Source of the DNA: Bradyrhizobium yuanmingense
GTDB taxonomy: Bacteria; Pseudomonadota; Alphaproteobacteria; Rhizobiales; Xanthobacteraceae
Reading direction: 5' to 3'
DNA length: 64,000 bases
Assembly (NCBI RefSeq): GCF_029167105.1
Contig: NZ_JARFML010000006.1
Location: forward strand, 217,395 to 281,394
Below are positions 52,827 through 61,323 of this stretch, piece by piece. The notes beneath the pieces are model-generated. The model made no database searches. It worked only from the letters and a program-made list of their open reading frames with translations, and was not told the origin of the DNA. The position numbers and the translations under genes are program-made. Numbering within the stretch: position 1 is the stretch's first letter; each line of letters opens with the position of its first letter.

Positions 52827-53540
52827 ATGAAAACAGGCCTCGTCGTCACCGCCCATCCCGGCGATTTCGTCTGGCGCGCCGGCGGCGCCATCGCACTGCA
52901 CGCGAAGAAGGGCTATCGGATGAAGATCGTGTGCCTGTCCTTCGGCGAGCGCGGCGAGAGCCAGTTCGCCTGGAAGGAGAAGGGCGCGACGCTGGAATCA
53001 GTCAAGGCCGGCCGCAAGGACGAAGCGGAGCGGGCAGCCCGGCTGCTGGGTGCCGAAATCGAGTTCTTCGATTGCGGTGACTATCCGCTGAAGCTCACCG
53101 AGGCGCATTTCGACCGCATGGTGGACATCTATCGCGAGCTCAATCCGAGCTTCGTCCTGACGCATGCGCTGGAAGACCCCTATAATTTCGACCATCCGAA
53201 CGCGGCGCATTTCGCGCAGGAAACGCGTGTGGTCGCGCAGGCCATGGGCCACAAGCCCGGCGCGCAGTACAAATATTCGGCGCCGCCGGTGTTCCTGTTC
53301 GAGCCGCACCAGCCCGAGCAGTGTAACTACAAGCCCGACACCATTCTCAAGATCGACGAGGTCTGGAAGGAGAAATACGAGGCGTTCCAGATTCTCGCTG
53401 CGCAAAAGCATCTCTGGGGCTACTACGAGCGCGTCGCGCTGAACCGCGGCATCCAGGGCAGCCGCAACACCGGTGTTCCCATGACCTATGGCGAGGCCTA
53501 TCAGCGCCTGTTTCCGACGGTTGCGGACGAACTGGCATGA
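52827..53540 (+). CDS. PIG-L/LmbE-fold hydratase, 4-oxalomesaconate hydratase (GalB)-like
   Basis: A 237-residue protein of the PIG-L family. The usual AHPDD metal motif reads AHPGDFVWRAGG, with DPYNFDHPNAAH supplying further His and Asp. Conserved LSFGERGESQFAWKEKG is shared, as I recall, with GalB of Pseudomonas putida, a zinc hydratase that turns 4-oxalomesaconate into 4-carboxy-4-hydroxy-2-oxoadipate. This matches the LigI-like gene upstream. AAAAGGAG is the ribosome site. The stop overlaps the next start (ATGA). Confidence 0.78.
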   Translation: MKTGLVVTAHPGDFVWRAGGAIALHAKKGYRMKIVCLSFGERGESQFAWKEKGATLESVKAGRKDEAERAARLLGAEIEFFDCGDYPLKLTEAHFDRMVDIYRELNPSFVLTHALEDPYNFDHPNAAHFAQETRVVAQAMGHKPGAQYKYSAPPVFLFEPHQPEQCNYKPDTILKIDEVWKEKYEAFQILAAQKHLWGYYERVALNRGIQGSRNTGVPMTYGEAYQRLFPTVADELA

Positions 53541-54415
53541 AGCCGGTCCACAACATCAAGCTGAAGGCCGTGCTCGGCAGTCACCACCATGTGCAGGCGG
53601 TGAAGAGCGGGGCGCTCCGTTCCGACCTGTTCGATCTCGATTTCATCGAATACACGCCGACCAACACGGCGTTCAAGCCGATGGTGCGCGAGCAGGCCTT
53701 TGACGTCTGCGAGATGGCGATCGTCACCTATTTGATGGCGAAAGCGCACGGCAAGCCGCTGGTGCTGCTGCCGGCGACCATGCTCGGCCGCTTCCAGCAT
53801 TCCTACGCTCTCTATAATCCCGCGCATGGGATGCTCGGGCCCACCGATCTCGAAGGCAAGCGCGTCGGTATCCGCTCCTTCACAACCACGACGGGCGCCT
53901 GGATCAGGGGTATCCTCGCCAACGATTACGGCGTCGATCTCGACAGGATTCGCTGGATCACCTTCGAGAATCCGCATGTGGCCGAGTATGTCGACACCAC
54001 CGAGCGCGCGCCGAAGGACAAGAAGATCCTGCAGATGCTGCTCGACGGCGAGCTCGATGCCGTCCTCGGCGAGACCTCCGATGATCCCAAGCTGAAGCCG
54101 CTGTTTCCCCAACCGGCCGCGGAGGCCGCCAGATGGTATTCGCGGCGCGGCGTGGTCCCGATCAACCATCTCGTGGTCGTGACCGAGAGCCTGGCGAAAT
54201 CGCGCCCCGACGTGGTCGCCGGCGTCTATGATCTGCTCAAGCGGAACAAGGCGCAGACGGGACCGACGGCAACGCCGGACCTCGTTCCGTTCGGGATCGA
54301 GGCCAACAGAAAACCGCTCGAGCTGATCATCGACTACGCATTCCAGCAGGCGCTGATTCCGCGCCGCTATACGGTCGATGAGCTCTTCGACGCGACGACA
54401 CGAGGGCTGAACTGA
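53537..54415 (+). CDS. 4,5-dihydroxyphthalate decarboxylase-like protein (periplasmic-binding-protein fold, cytoplasmic)
   Basis: A 292-residue protein with no signal peptide. The blocks SHHHVQAVKSG, AFDVCEMAIVTYLMAKAHGKPLVLLPA, GKRVGIRSFTTTTGAWIRGIL and GELDAVLGE fit the decarboxylases of phthalate catabolism (Pht5 type), which use a solute-binding-like fold. The gene is coupled by overlap to GalB-like and dehydrogenase-like genes. It could decarboxylate a dihydroxylated aromatic diacid to give the ring-cleavage substrate. A binding-protein relative of NMT1/TauA type without secretion is the alternative. Confidence 0.72.
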   Translation: MKPVHNIKLKAVLGSHHHVQAVKSGALRSDLFDLDFIEYTPTNTAFKPMVREQAFDVCEMAIVTYLMAKAHGKPLVLLPATMLGRFQHSYALYNPAHGMLGPTDLEGKRVGIRSFTTTTGAWIRGILANDYGVDLDRIRWITFENPHVAEYVDTTERAPKDKKILQMLLDGELDAVLGETSDDPKLKPLFPQPAAEAARWYSRRGVVPINHLVVVTESLAKSRPDVVAGVYDLLKRNKAQTGPTATPDLVPFGIEANRKPLELIIDYAFQQALIPRRYTVDELFDATTRGLN

Positions 54416-55338
54416 TGGCAGGTGATCCCAGGCGCTGGCAGATCGGGTTGGTCGGCTATGGCGAGGTCGGCAGGATTTTGGCCGAGGATTTGCGCCAGCA
54501 GGACATCAAGGTCTCAGCCTACGACATCAAGCTCGGAGGCGAGCAGGGCGCGTTGCTGCAAGGGCATGCGGCGAAATTCGGTGTCGCTCTTGCAACTTCC
54601 CACGCAGAGCTGGCCGCGAAATCCGATTTCATCATCTCCGCCGTCACGGCGAGCCAGGCCGTGCCGGTCGCAAAGGCCTGTGCGGCTGCGATCAATCAGG
54701 GCACCTGGTTCCTCGATTTCAACTCGGCCTCTCCTGGCGCCAAGCAGCGCGCGGCGACGCTGATCGATGGTGCCGCCGGGCGCTATGTCGAGGGCGCGGT
54801 GATGACCTCGGTGCCGCCTTATCGTATCAAGGTGCCTTTGCTGCTCGGCGGACCCGGCGCGAGGGAGCTCGAGCCGCTGCTGAATACGATCGGTTTCGCG
54901 GCCAAGGTTGCCAGCGACAAGCTCGGCGTGTCCTCCGCGGTAAAGATGTGCCGCAGCATCATGATCAAGGGCCTTGAGGCGATGGTCATCGAGAGCTTCA
55001 CGACAGCGCGCGCCTATGGTGTCGAGGATGCGGTGCTGCCTTCGCTTGCGGAAACGTTCCCCGGGATCGATTGGGAGGAGCTGGGCGCCTATTGCTTCCA
55101 GCGCGTGATCGAGCACGGCCGCCGCCGGGCCGAGGAGGTGCGGGAGGTTGCCGAGACCGTGCGCGAGGCGGGGCTGACGCCGTGGTCGGCGCAAGGCACG
55201 GCCGAGCGGCAGGCCTGGATGGCCGATCTCGCCGATGAGGGGCTGTTCGGGTTGAGAGGCAGCGGGGAGTTCGCCCGCAGTGCGGACTGGCGCACCGAGG
55301 CGGACCGGATTCTGGCGAAGATCAATCGGACGAAATAG
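54415..55338 (+). CDS. NAD(P)-dependent dehydrogenase, 6-phosphogluconate dehydrogenase-like (DUF1932 C-terminus)
   Basis: A 307-residue protein. The N-terminal Rossmann fold GLVGYGEVGRILAEDL lies at residues 10-25, and FLDFNSASPGAKQ is the beta-hydroxyacid dehydrogenase-like substrate block. A helical DUF1932 domain (SAVKMCRSIMIKGLEAMVIESFTTARAYG) follows, with catalytic Lys in it. Members oxidise hydroxy acids or reduce aldehydo acids. It is the last gene of the TetR operon (TGATG overlap) and abuts the convergent hypothetical gene. It could take the place of LigC-type dehydrogenase, or reduce an aldehyde; the substrate is unknown. Confidence 0.75.
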   Translation: MAGDPRRWQIGLVGYGEVGRILAEDLRQQDIKVSAYDIKLGGEQGALLQGHAAKFGVALATSHAELAAKSDFIISAVTASQAVPVAKACAAAINQGTWFLDFNSASPGAKQRAATLIDGAAGRYVEGAVMTSVPPYRIKVPLLLGGPGARELEPLLNTIGFAAKVASDKLGVSSAVKMCRSIMIKGLEAMVIESFTTARAYGVEDAVLPSLAETFPGIDWEELGAYCFQRVIEHGRRRAEEVREVAETVREAGLTPWSAQGTAERQAWMADLADEGLFGLRGSGEFARSADWRTEADRILAKINRTK

Positions 55339-55662
55339 TCAGCTCAGGACCGGGTCGCGGGATTCGAAGCTCCCGACCTGGTCACGCGCGCGTTCGATGA
55401 GGTCGATCAGATTGCGGGATTTACGGACGAGCTGCTCGGTGGCCGGCTGGGTGCGGAACTCCGCCAGCACGGCGCGAACGCACTTGCTGGCGGCATCGAG
55501 CGTCCAGAGCGTACGGTTCACGTCGGCCTGCGTCTGGATGCCCGAGATGTCGAGGCCGGAGAGAACGTGGCCGATGCCGTCCAGCCGCTTCACCGCCGTA
55601 TCGGTCGGCGTTCGGGCCTGGGCGGCATCATCGAAGCTGCTGAATGCGCTGAACAGACTCAT
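55339..55662 (-). CDS. Small helical protein, unknown function
   Basis: A 107-residue cytoplasmic protein with predicted helices throughout (DTAVKRLDGIGHVLSGLD, DVNRTLWTLDAASKCVRAVL, ATEQLVRKSRNLIDLIERARDQ). There is no signal or membrane segment, and I do not recognise a family. Its stop codon directly abuts that of the dehydrogenase. The consistent protein-like amphipathic pattern and clear start support a real gene. Confidence 0.6.
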   Translation of the reverse strand: MSLFSAFSSFDDAAQARTPTDTAVKRLDGIGHVLSGLDISGIQTQADVNRTLWTLDAASKCVRAVLAEFRTQPATEQLVRKSRNLIDLIERARDQVGSFESRDPVLS

Positions 55663-55858
55663 ACTTCCCCACTGAACGCAGATTGTCAGTGCACGTCGTA
55701 GTTATGCCGGCGCGGCCTGCCTCGCAATGCGTTGGGCTACGGTCCGGGATTCTACCGAACTCGGGTGGGCGCGAACCGGCGGTAAAATCGAACTGCCGTG
55801 GCTCTGTGGCCGACCGGGATCTGCGCGCGATTCCCGGAATATCGGCCGCGAAACGCTC

Positions 55859-57094
55859 TCAGCTCTTGAACAGGGTCGGCCGCGGCCGCGCGAATGTCTG
55901 CCGGCCGCGCTTGAAGCCCATCAGGACGTCAGGCAGCTCGGCGATGGCGAATCGGCTGTCCTTGGTATCGAGCACGATCAGATCGGCGGGATTGCCGACC
56001 TCGATGCCGTAGTCGGCGAGGTTCATCAGCCGGGCCGGCAGCTCGGTCACGAGGTCCAGGCAGGTGTCGAAGTCGCTGACCGAGGCGTGCGCGACGTTGG
56101 CATAGAAGTTCGCCATCCGCAGCAGCGAGGCATCGCCGAACGGCGTGAAGGGATTGAGCACGTTGTTGGTCGCGACCGAGCAGAGCACGCCCTCGCCAGC
56201 AAGCTTGTGGGCGAGGGTCAGCCCGCGCGGCGCGTTGTGCGTGGCCTCGCGCCCCATCAGATAGAGATCGGTCGCGGGCAGGACGGTGACCGCAACGCCT
56301 GACCTTGCCAGTTGCGCAGTGGCCGCCTTCATCCGTTCGGGGGGCAAGGCCGACAGTTTCGTGGCATGGCCGATCGCGACGCGTCCGCCGTAATTCCGCT
56401 GCTCGGTCTGGCGGCAGACCTCGTCGAGGTGCCACCAGGAGGGATCGAGGTCGAAGTCGAGATGGAGGTCGACATTGACGTCGAATTCCTGGGCGAGATC
56501 GAAGATTCGCGCGAGGTGCGCATTCGGGTCGGTGTCCATGTAGGGGCAGCCGCCGATGGCTTCACCACCCTCGCGAAGCGCCTGGATCAGCAGCTCCTCG
56601 GCTCCGGGATCGTTGGTGAGGCCTTCCTGCGGGAAGACGCAGAGCTCGAGATCGATCGCCCAGGCGTAATCGCGCTTCAGCGCCTTGACCGCCTCGAAGC
56701 CGCGGAGGCCGATGCGGGGGTCGATCTCGACATGCGTGCGCATGCGCGTCGTGCCGTTGACGATGGCGCGTTCGAGCACTCTGGCGCCGCGCGCGTAGAC
56801 GTCCTCGATTGTGAAATCCTTCTTCATCCCGGCGACGGCGCGGATCGCCTCCGAGACGCTGCCGTGATCGTGGCCGCAGCGGCCGAGCAGGCAGGCCTTG
56901 TCGAGATGGATGTGGGTGTCGACGAAGCCGGGCAGTGCGAGGAGGCCGTCTACGTCGACCTCGACGGCTTCGCAGGCCAGCTTTGGCGCGATCGCGGCGA
57001 TGCGGCCGTCCTTCACCCCGATATCGACCGGTGCGGCGGAAGAGCGCAACAGCGCGGTGCGGAAGATCAGGTCGAAGGTGGCTTGGGCGGTCAT
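55859..57094 (-). CDS. Cytosine deaminase-type amidohydrolase
   Basis: A 411-residue amidohydrolase. The metal site begins VDTHIHLDKACLLGRCGHDHGS (HxH), continues with LHLDFD, GHATKL and ends with a catalytic Asp in VATNN-type region (CSVATNNVLNPF, where the usual Asp reads Asn-Asn). The HIHLDK block is the cytosine deaminase/isoguanine deaminase signature, so an N-heterocycle is the likely substrate. The missing Asp before NVLNPF is odd and should be checked. It diverges from the NTF2-like gene across a TGCATGCA site. Confidence 0.78.
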   Translation of the reverse strand: MTAQATFDLIFRTALLRSSAAPVDIGVKDGRIAAIAPKLACEAVEVDVDGLLALPGFVDTHIHLDKACLLGRCGHDHGSVSEAIRAVAGMKKDFTIEDVYARGARVLERAIVNGTTRMRTHVEIDPRIGLRGFEAVKALKRDYAWAIDLELCVFPQEGLTNDPGAEELLIQALREGGEAIGGCPYMDTDPNAHLARIFDLAQEFDVNVDLHLDFDLDPSWWHLDEVCRQTEQRNYGGRVAIGHATKLSALPPERMKAATAQLARSGVAVTVLPATDLYLMGREATHNAPRGLTLAHKLAGEGVLCSVATNNVLNPFTPFGDASLLRMANFYANVAHASVSDFDTCLDLVTELPARLMNLADYGIEVGNPADLIVLDTKDSRFAIAELPDVLMGFKRGRQTFARPRPTLFKS

Positions 57095-57187
57095 GGCGTT
57101 GGATACAGCTGTGGCAGCCTAGCCGAAGCCATGGGAGCGGGCAGCTCCAGATTGTGTGCAGTGCTCGGGTCAGATTGTCCAAAAAAT

Positions 57188-57197
57188 GTGCATGCAC
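57188..57197. promoter_or_regulatory. Palindromic GTGCATGCAC site, GntR operator candidate 1
   Basis: A ten-base perfect palindrome followed by TTTT. TGCATGCA-(C/G)TTT occurs only here and at 58480-58490 and 58584-58594 within this island. Here it lies between the divergent amidohydrolase and NTF2-like genes. Confidence 0.6.
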
Positions 57198-57243
57198 TTT
57201 TGGGCGCCGATTGTAGAATAGCTTCTCCCCGAGAGGCCCCGCG

Positions 57244-57660
57244 ATGTCTACTCCCGCAAAAGCCGAAAGCCCGATGACCGACGCCGAGATCGTCGAAGCT
57301 TATCTCACCGCTTCGATGATACCGGATCCCGACGCCGCGGCGGCCTATATGAAGCCTGGCACGGTGATCACGTTCACCGGCGGGCGCGCGTTCGACCATC
57401 CGCGCGGGCCGACCGGCTTCAACGCGAAGCGCTATCGCTGGGTCAAGAAGAAGATGGACCGCTTCGACGTCTGCGCGGGCGCGGACGAGACCGTTGTCTA
57501 CAGCGTCGGCACGCTCTATGGCGAATGGATGGACGGCACGCCGTTCGAGGGCAACCGCTACGTCGATCGCTTCGTCGTGAGGGACGGGCAGATCGTGAAG
57601 ATGGACGTCTGGAACGACAGCGCCGAGCGCATCCTCGTTCAGCGCGGAATCGAGGCTTAG
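57244..57660 (+). CDS. NTF2/SnoaL-like protein
   Basis: A 138-residue single-domain protein with an NTF2-like alpha-plus-beta cone fold: AEIVEAYLTASMIPDPDAAAAYM at the N-terminus, then strands VVYSVGTLYGEWMDGTPFEGNRYVDRFVVRDGQIVKMDVWND. Members are isomerases, dehydratases, hydrolases or ligand carriers. The stop overlaps the stop of the convergent gntR gene. The position in a GntR-controlled island suggests a role in the same catabolic route; no reaction can be assigned. Confidence 0.78.
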   Translation: MSTPAKAESPMTDAEIVEAYLTASMIPDPDAAAAYMKPGTVITFTGGRAFDHPRGPTGFNAKRYRWVKKKMDRFDVCAGADETVVYSVGTLYGEWMDGTPFEGNRYVDRFVVRDGQIVKMDVWNDSAERILVQRGIEA

Positions 57661-58439
57661 CCCCTTCGCGCGATTTTCGGCAGCTTGACCACGCGATTGC
57701 TCGTCACCTCGTCCGCATAAGGGGCGAGGATGTCGAGTAGATCGCGGCCGCGCTGCGGAGTGGGGGCGACCAGCGCACGATTGGCCACGGAATCCAGGTG
57801 ATGATGCATCAATTCCATCACCTTGGCCGCATCGCCCTTTGCCAGCGCCGCGATGATGGCGCGGTGCTCGTTGATGGCGCATTCGGTGGAATGCGGCCGG
57901 CTGTATAGCGACAGCGTCAGGCAGCAGCGATAGGCGACCTCGCTGACATAGCGCACCAGGATCGGGCTGTTCGTCATGTGGGCGAGCAGGATGTGGAATT
58001 CGGTCGCGAGCCGGATCGACACCGCATCCGCGCCGCCGCGGGCGCGATCCTCGGCATCGACATGGGCGTTCAGCTCGGCGATCTGCGCCTTGGTCAGCTT
58101 GCCCGCGAGCTGGCGCACGACGAGGCGTTCGAGTTCGATACGGATGTCGAAGGCATCGCGCGCCTCCTGCCAACTCGGCGTCGCCACCACGGCGATCCGG
58201 TTGCGGCGGAGCTCGACCAGGCCCTCGGCCGCGAGTTGGCCCAGCGCATGGCGGGCAATGGTGCGGCTGACACCGAAACGCTCGCCAAGCGCATCTTCCG
58301 GCAGCTTGGCGCCGGGCTCCAGCGCCTGCTCGATGATGGCGCGCCGGAGCGCGCGACAGATCACGCTGACCTTGTCCGACGATTCAGAAGTCTTGCTGCT
58401 GGCGCGCGCCGCCATCGGCGAATCCCATGGGAGTGACAT
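57657..58439 (-). CDS. GntR-family regulator with FCD ligand domain
   Basis: A 260-residue protein. The winged-helix part is ALRRAIIEQALEPGAKLPEDALGERFGVSRTIARHALGQLAAEGLVELRRNRI. The all-helical FCD domain has the metal-binding pattern (Asp-x3-His... in RLATEFHILLAHMTNSP, His in NEHRAIIAAL and HHHLDSV). FadR-type dimers bind short palindromes and respond to metabolites. Two TGCATGCA sites lie between its start and the ABC transporter, and one upstream of the NTF2-like gene. A start 8 codons on (MAARAS) is also possible. Confidence 0.88.
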   Translation of the reverse strand: MSLPWDSPMAARASSKTSESSDKVSVICRALRRAIIEQALEPGAKLPEDALGERFGVSRTIARHALGQLAAEGLVELRRNRIAVVATPSWQEARDAFDIRIELERLVVRQLAGKLTKAQIAELNAHVDAEDRARGGADAVSIRLATEFHILLAHMTNSPILVRYVSEVAYRCCLTLSLYSRPHSTECAINEHRAIIAALAKGDAAKVMELMHHHLDSVANRALVAPTPQRGRDLLDILAPYADEVTSNRVVKLPKIARRG

Positions 58440-58479
58440 CTCTCTTTAGCACAGGCTCCCGTCGATTCAGCGCTCCAAT

Positions 58480-58591
58480 TGCATGCAGTTTGGCTTCCCG
58501 ACTGCCTAAATCGAATCCTGCGGTTTGGCGCGGGTTACGGCTAGGCCATTGATTTCGCGGGCCTCGACCGCTGGCATCCAGCTTGCATGCA
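58480..58591. promoter_or_regulatory. Two TGCATGCA sites in the gntR/ABC control region, candidates 2 and 3
   Basis: TTGCATGCAGTTT (octamer at 58480-58487) and TTGCATGCACTTT (octamer at 58584-58591) share 12 of 13 bases and lie 104 bases (about ten turns) apart, as needed for looped repression. A fourth GCATGCA (58607-58613) overlaps the start of the ABC ATPase gene. Confidence 0.6.
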
Positions 58592-58602
58592 CTTTCCCTG
58601 TG

Positions 58603-59466
58603 ATGCGCATGCAACCCAACGCCCAGTTCGACGGCCAGCCCGTTCCCGAAGGCTCTGCGACGACCGCCATCGAGCTGTCCGAGGCCTCGGTGACCTTCGG
58701 ACGCGGCGACCGCGCCGTGCCTGCTTTGTCGAAGACCACGCTCAAGATCGCCGACGGCGAGTTTGTCGCATTGGTCGGCCCATCCGGATGCGGCAAATCG
58801 ACCATATTGCGTCTCGTCAGCGGCTTGGTGCAGCCGACCAGCGGCGTCGTCATCGTCGGCGGCCGCGAGGTGGCGGCCCGGGCGATGCGGGTCGGCATGG
58901 CCTTTCAGAATCCGACCATGCTGCCGTGGATGACGATCGAGCGGAACATCATGCTGCCGCTGAAGATCGTCGAGCCGTTCCGCTCGAAGTTCCGCAAGCT
59001 GCGCAAGACCGAATTCCGCGACAAGGCCAATGCCCTGCTGGAGCAGGTCGGCCTCAAAGGGTTCGGCAACCGCTATCCCTGGCAGCTCTCCGGCGGCATG
59101 CTCCAGCGCGCCAATCTTTGCCGCGCGCTGATCCATGAACCGCGCATGCTGCTGCTGGATGAGCCCTTCGGTGCGCTCGACCAGTTCACGCGCGAGGAGC
59201 TTTGGGCGATCCTCCAGAACCTCTGGATGACGCACAAGCCGACGGTGCTACTGGTCACGCACGATCTGCGCGAAGCCGGCTTCCTTGCCAGCCGCATCTG
59301 CGTGATGAGCGCGCGCCCCGGCCGGATCCTCGACGACAGCCGCGTCGACTTCGCGCGGCCGCGCACCGTGGCGATGACCTTCGAGCCGGATTTCGTCGCG
59401 CTGAACCAGAAGCTGCGCGCTTTCATCGAGGATGCGCGCAGCGCGGCCCAGCAGGGAGCAGACTGA
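58603..59466 (+). CDS. ABC transporter ATPase of the SsuB/TauB type
   Basis: About 287 residues. Walker A GPSGCGKST, Q-loop AFQNPTMLPWMTIERN, signature LSGGMLQRANLCRAL, Walker B MLLLDEPFGALDQF and switch His in VTHDLREA. The SsuB/TauB/ThiZ group pairs with a single permease and an NMT1-like binding protein, both present downstream. The start is uncertain: ATG 58603 or 58609 fall directly after a TGCATGCA site and no ribosome site is clear. The stop overlaps the permease start as TGATG. Confidence 0.88.
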   Translation: MRMQPNAQFDGQPVPEGSATTAIELSEASVTFGRGDRAVPALSKTTLKIADGEFVALVGPSGCGKSTILRLVSGLVQPTSGVVIVGGREVAARAMRVGMAFQNPTMLPWMTIERNIMLPLKIVEPFRSKFRKLRKTEFRDKANALLEQVGLKGFGNRYPWQLSGGMLQRANLCRALIHEPRMLLLDEPFGALDQFTREELWAILQNLWMTHKPTVLLVTHDLREAGFLASRICVMSARPGRILDDSRVDFARPRTVAMTFEPDFVALNQKLRAFIEDARSAAQQGAD

Positions 59467-60242
59467 TGTTCGGGATCGATGTCAGGCAGAAAGCGTGGTC
59501 GGCGGGGCTGATCGTGCTGTTCTTCGTCGCCTGGGAGCTGTTCTGCCTGATGACCGGCATGTCCGACCTGGTGCTGCCGCGGCCCTCGCAGGTGTTCGTG
59601 ACGCTGGTCCAGCGCTTCCCGGTGCTGTGGCCGCATATCGTGCAGACGCTCGCCACCACCATGCTCGGCTTCGTGCTTGGCGTCGCGCTCGGCGTTGCCC
59701 TCGGCGCGATCATCGGCGTGTCGAAGACGGCCTACGACACCTGCTACCCGCTCTTGATCGGCTTCTCCTCGATCCCCAAGGTCGCGGTGGTGCCGATCTT
59801 CGTGCTGTGGTTCGGCTCCGGCACGGTGCCGGCGGTGCTGACTGCGCTGTCGATCTGCTTCTTCCCGATCGTGGTCAATATCGCGACCGGACTTGCCACC
59901 ACCGAGCCCGAGCTCGAGGACGTCTTGAAGGCGCTCGGCGCCAGCAAGCTCGACATCCTCTGGAACGTCGGTCTGCCCAGGACCATGCCGTTCTTTTTTG
60001 CATCGCTCAAGGTTGCGATCTCCTACGCCTTCGTCGGCGCAGTGCTGTCGGAGACCGTCGCCTCCAACCGCGGCATCGGCAACGTCATGATGACCGCGTC
60101 CTCCAATTTCAACGTGCCGCTGGTGTTCGCGGGCTTGTTCGTGCTCGCCGGGCTCGGCGTCGCGCTCTACGTCGTGTTCTCGCTGATCGAAGGGCAGGTC
60201 ACCGGCTGGGCCACGCGCAAGAACGACGTGATCGCCACCTGA
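59466..60242 (+). CDS. ABC transporter permease of the SsuC/TauC type
   Basis: A 258-residue permease with about six helices (KAWSAGLIVLFFVAWELFCLM, TLATTMLGFVLGVALGVALGAIIG and others). The EAA loop is LEDVLKALGASKLDILWNVGLPRTMPFFF. It forms the homodimeric channel for the ATPase above and the binding protein below. The start overlaps the ATPase stop. This family moves sulfonates, taurine, nitrate, pyrimidines and thiamine precursors. Confidence 0.9.
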   Translation: MFGIDVRQKAWSAGLIVLFFVAWELFCLMTGMSDLVLPRPSQVFVTLVQRFPVLWPHIVQTLATTMLGFVLGVALGVALGAIIGVSKTAYDTCYPLLIGFSSIPKVAVVPIFVLWFGSGTVPAVLTALSICFFPIVVNIATGLATTEPELEDVLKALGASKLDILWNVGLPRTMPFFFASLKVAISYAFVGAVLSETVASNRGIGNVMMTASSNFNVPLVFAGLFVLAGLGVALYVVFSLIEGQVTGWATRKNDVIAT

Positions 60243-60281
60243 TTTCTTGAACCGTCACGCAACGAAGCTGAGGAGGTCTCG

Positions 60282-61307
60282 ATGTTGAGGAAGTTAACCG
60301 CCGCGCTGCTTGGATTGGCGCTGTCCGCAGGCGCCGCTACCGCGCAGGAGACCACGATCAAGTTCACGCTAGGCTGGAAAACCCAGGGCAGCGACGCCGC
60401 CTTCTTCTATGCCAAGGACAACGGCTTCTTCAAGGAAGAAGGCCTCAACGTCGTCATCGATCAGGGGGAGGGCTCCGGCGCCACAGTCACGCGCGTGATG
60501 TCCGGCGCCTATGACGCCGGGTTCGGCGACGTCAACGCCATCATCCAGAACGCCTCGACCAAGCCGCAAGAGGCGCCCGTCATGGTCTACATGATGTGGA
60601 ACCAGCCGCCGTTCGCCATCGTCGCCAAGAAGAGCAGCGGCATCAACACCATCAAGGATTTCGAAGGCCGTACGCTCGGCGGTGCGCAGGGCACGCCGAC
60701 GACGCGCTTGTTGCCGGTGTTCACCCGCAAGAACGGGCTCGACGGCGAGAAGATCAAGATCTCCAACATGGCGCCGAACCTGCAGGAGCCGATGCTGCTC
60801 AAGGGCGACATCGATGCGGCCCTCGTCTTCAACATCACCAGCTATTTCAATCTGGTGCTCAACCGCCAGGATCCGGACAAGGACTTCAAATGGTTCTCGT
60901 TCGGCGAATACGGCCTCGATCTCTACTCCAACGGCGTGATGGTCTCCCGCAAGCTGATCGCCTCGAATCCGAAGGCCGTCGCGGGCCTGGTGCGCGCCAT
61001 CAACAAGGGTGCGATCGCGATCGCCAAGGACCAGAATGCCGGCATGAAGGCGGCGCTGAACTACGACAACCTCATCAACGCCGAGGTGGAGAAGCGCCGG
61101 CTGCAATATTCCTTCGAAAAGCTGATCGTCTCGCCGGAGATGAAGGAGATCGGCATCGGCGACATCAAGGACGACCGCATGACGCGCGCGATCGGCATCG
61201 TGGTCGAGGGCTATCAGCTCGCCCGTGCGCCGACGCCGGCGGAGGTGTTCTCGCGCGAATTCCTGCCGCCGCGCGCGGAGCGGGAGCTGGTGTACACTGC
61301 CAACTGA
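60282..61307 (+). CDS. NMT1/THI5-like periplasmic binding protein
   Basis: A 341-residue protein with a signal peptide (about residues 1-21, ending AATAQE). The mature part begins IKFTLGWKTQGSDAAFFYAKDNGFFKEEGLNVVIDQGEGSGAT, the NMT1/SsuA pattern, with AIIQNASTKPQEAPVMVYM. NMT1-type domains bind pyrimidines (HMP), alkanesulfonates or related N-heterocycles. With two deaminase-like enzymes in the same island, a pyrimidine-like or guanine-like compound is a reasonable guess. It is preceded by GCTGAGGAGGTC. Confidence 0.85.
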   Translation: MLRKLTAALLGLALSAGAATAQETTIKFTLGWKTQGSDAAFFYAKDNGFFKEEGLNVVIDQGEGSGATVTRVMSGAYDAGFGDVNAIIQNASTKPQEAPVMVYMMWNQPPFAIVAKKSSGINTIKDFEGRTLGGAQGTPTTRLLPVFTRKNGLDGEKIKISNMAPNLQEPMLLKGDIDAALVFNITSYFNLVLNRQDPDKDFKWFSFGEYGLDLYSNGVMVSRKLIASNPKAVAGLVRAINKGAIAIAKDQNAGMKAALNYDNLINAEVEKRRLQYSFEKLIVSPEMKEIGIGDIKDDRMTRAIGIVVEGYQLARAPTPAEVFSREFLPPRAERELVYTAN

Positions 61308-61323
61308 ACTTGGAGGAACAGCC

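Noticed and set aside
53537..54415. Periplasmic substrate-binding protein of an ABC transporter
   Set aside because: No signal peptide and no permease or ATPase nearby; gene overlap with catabolic enzymes and decarboxylase-like blocks favour an enzyme.
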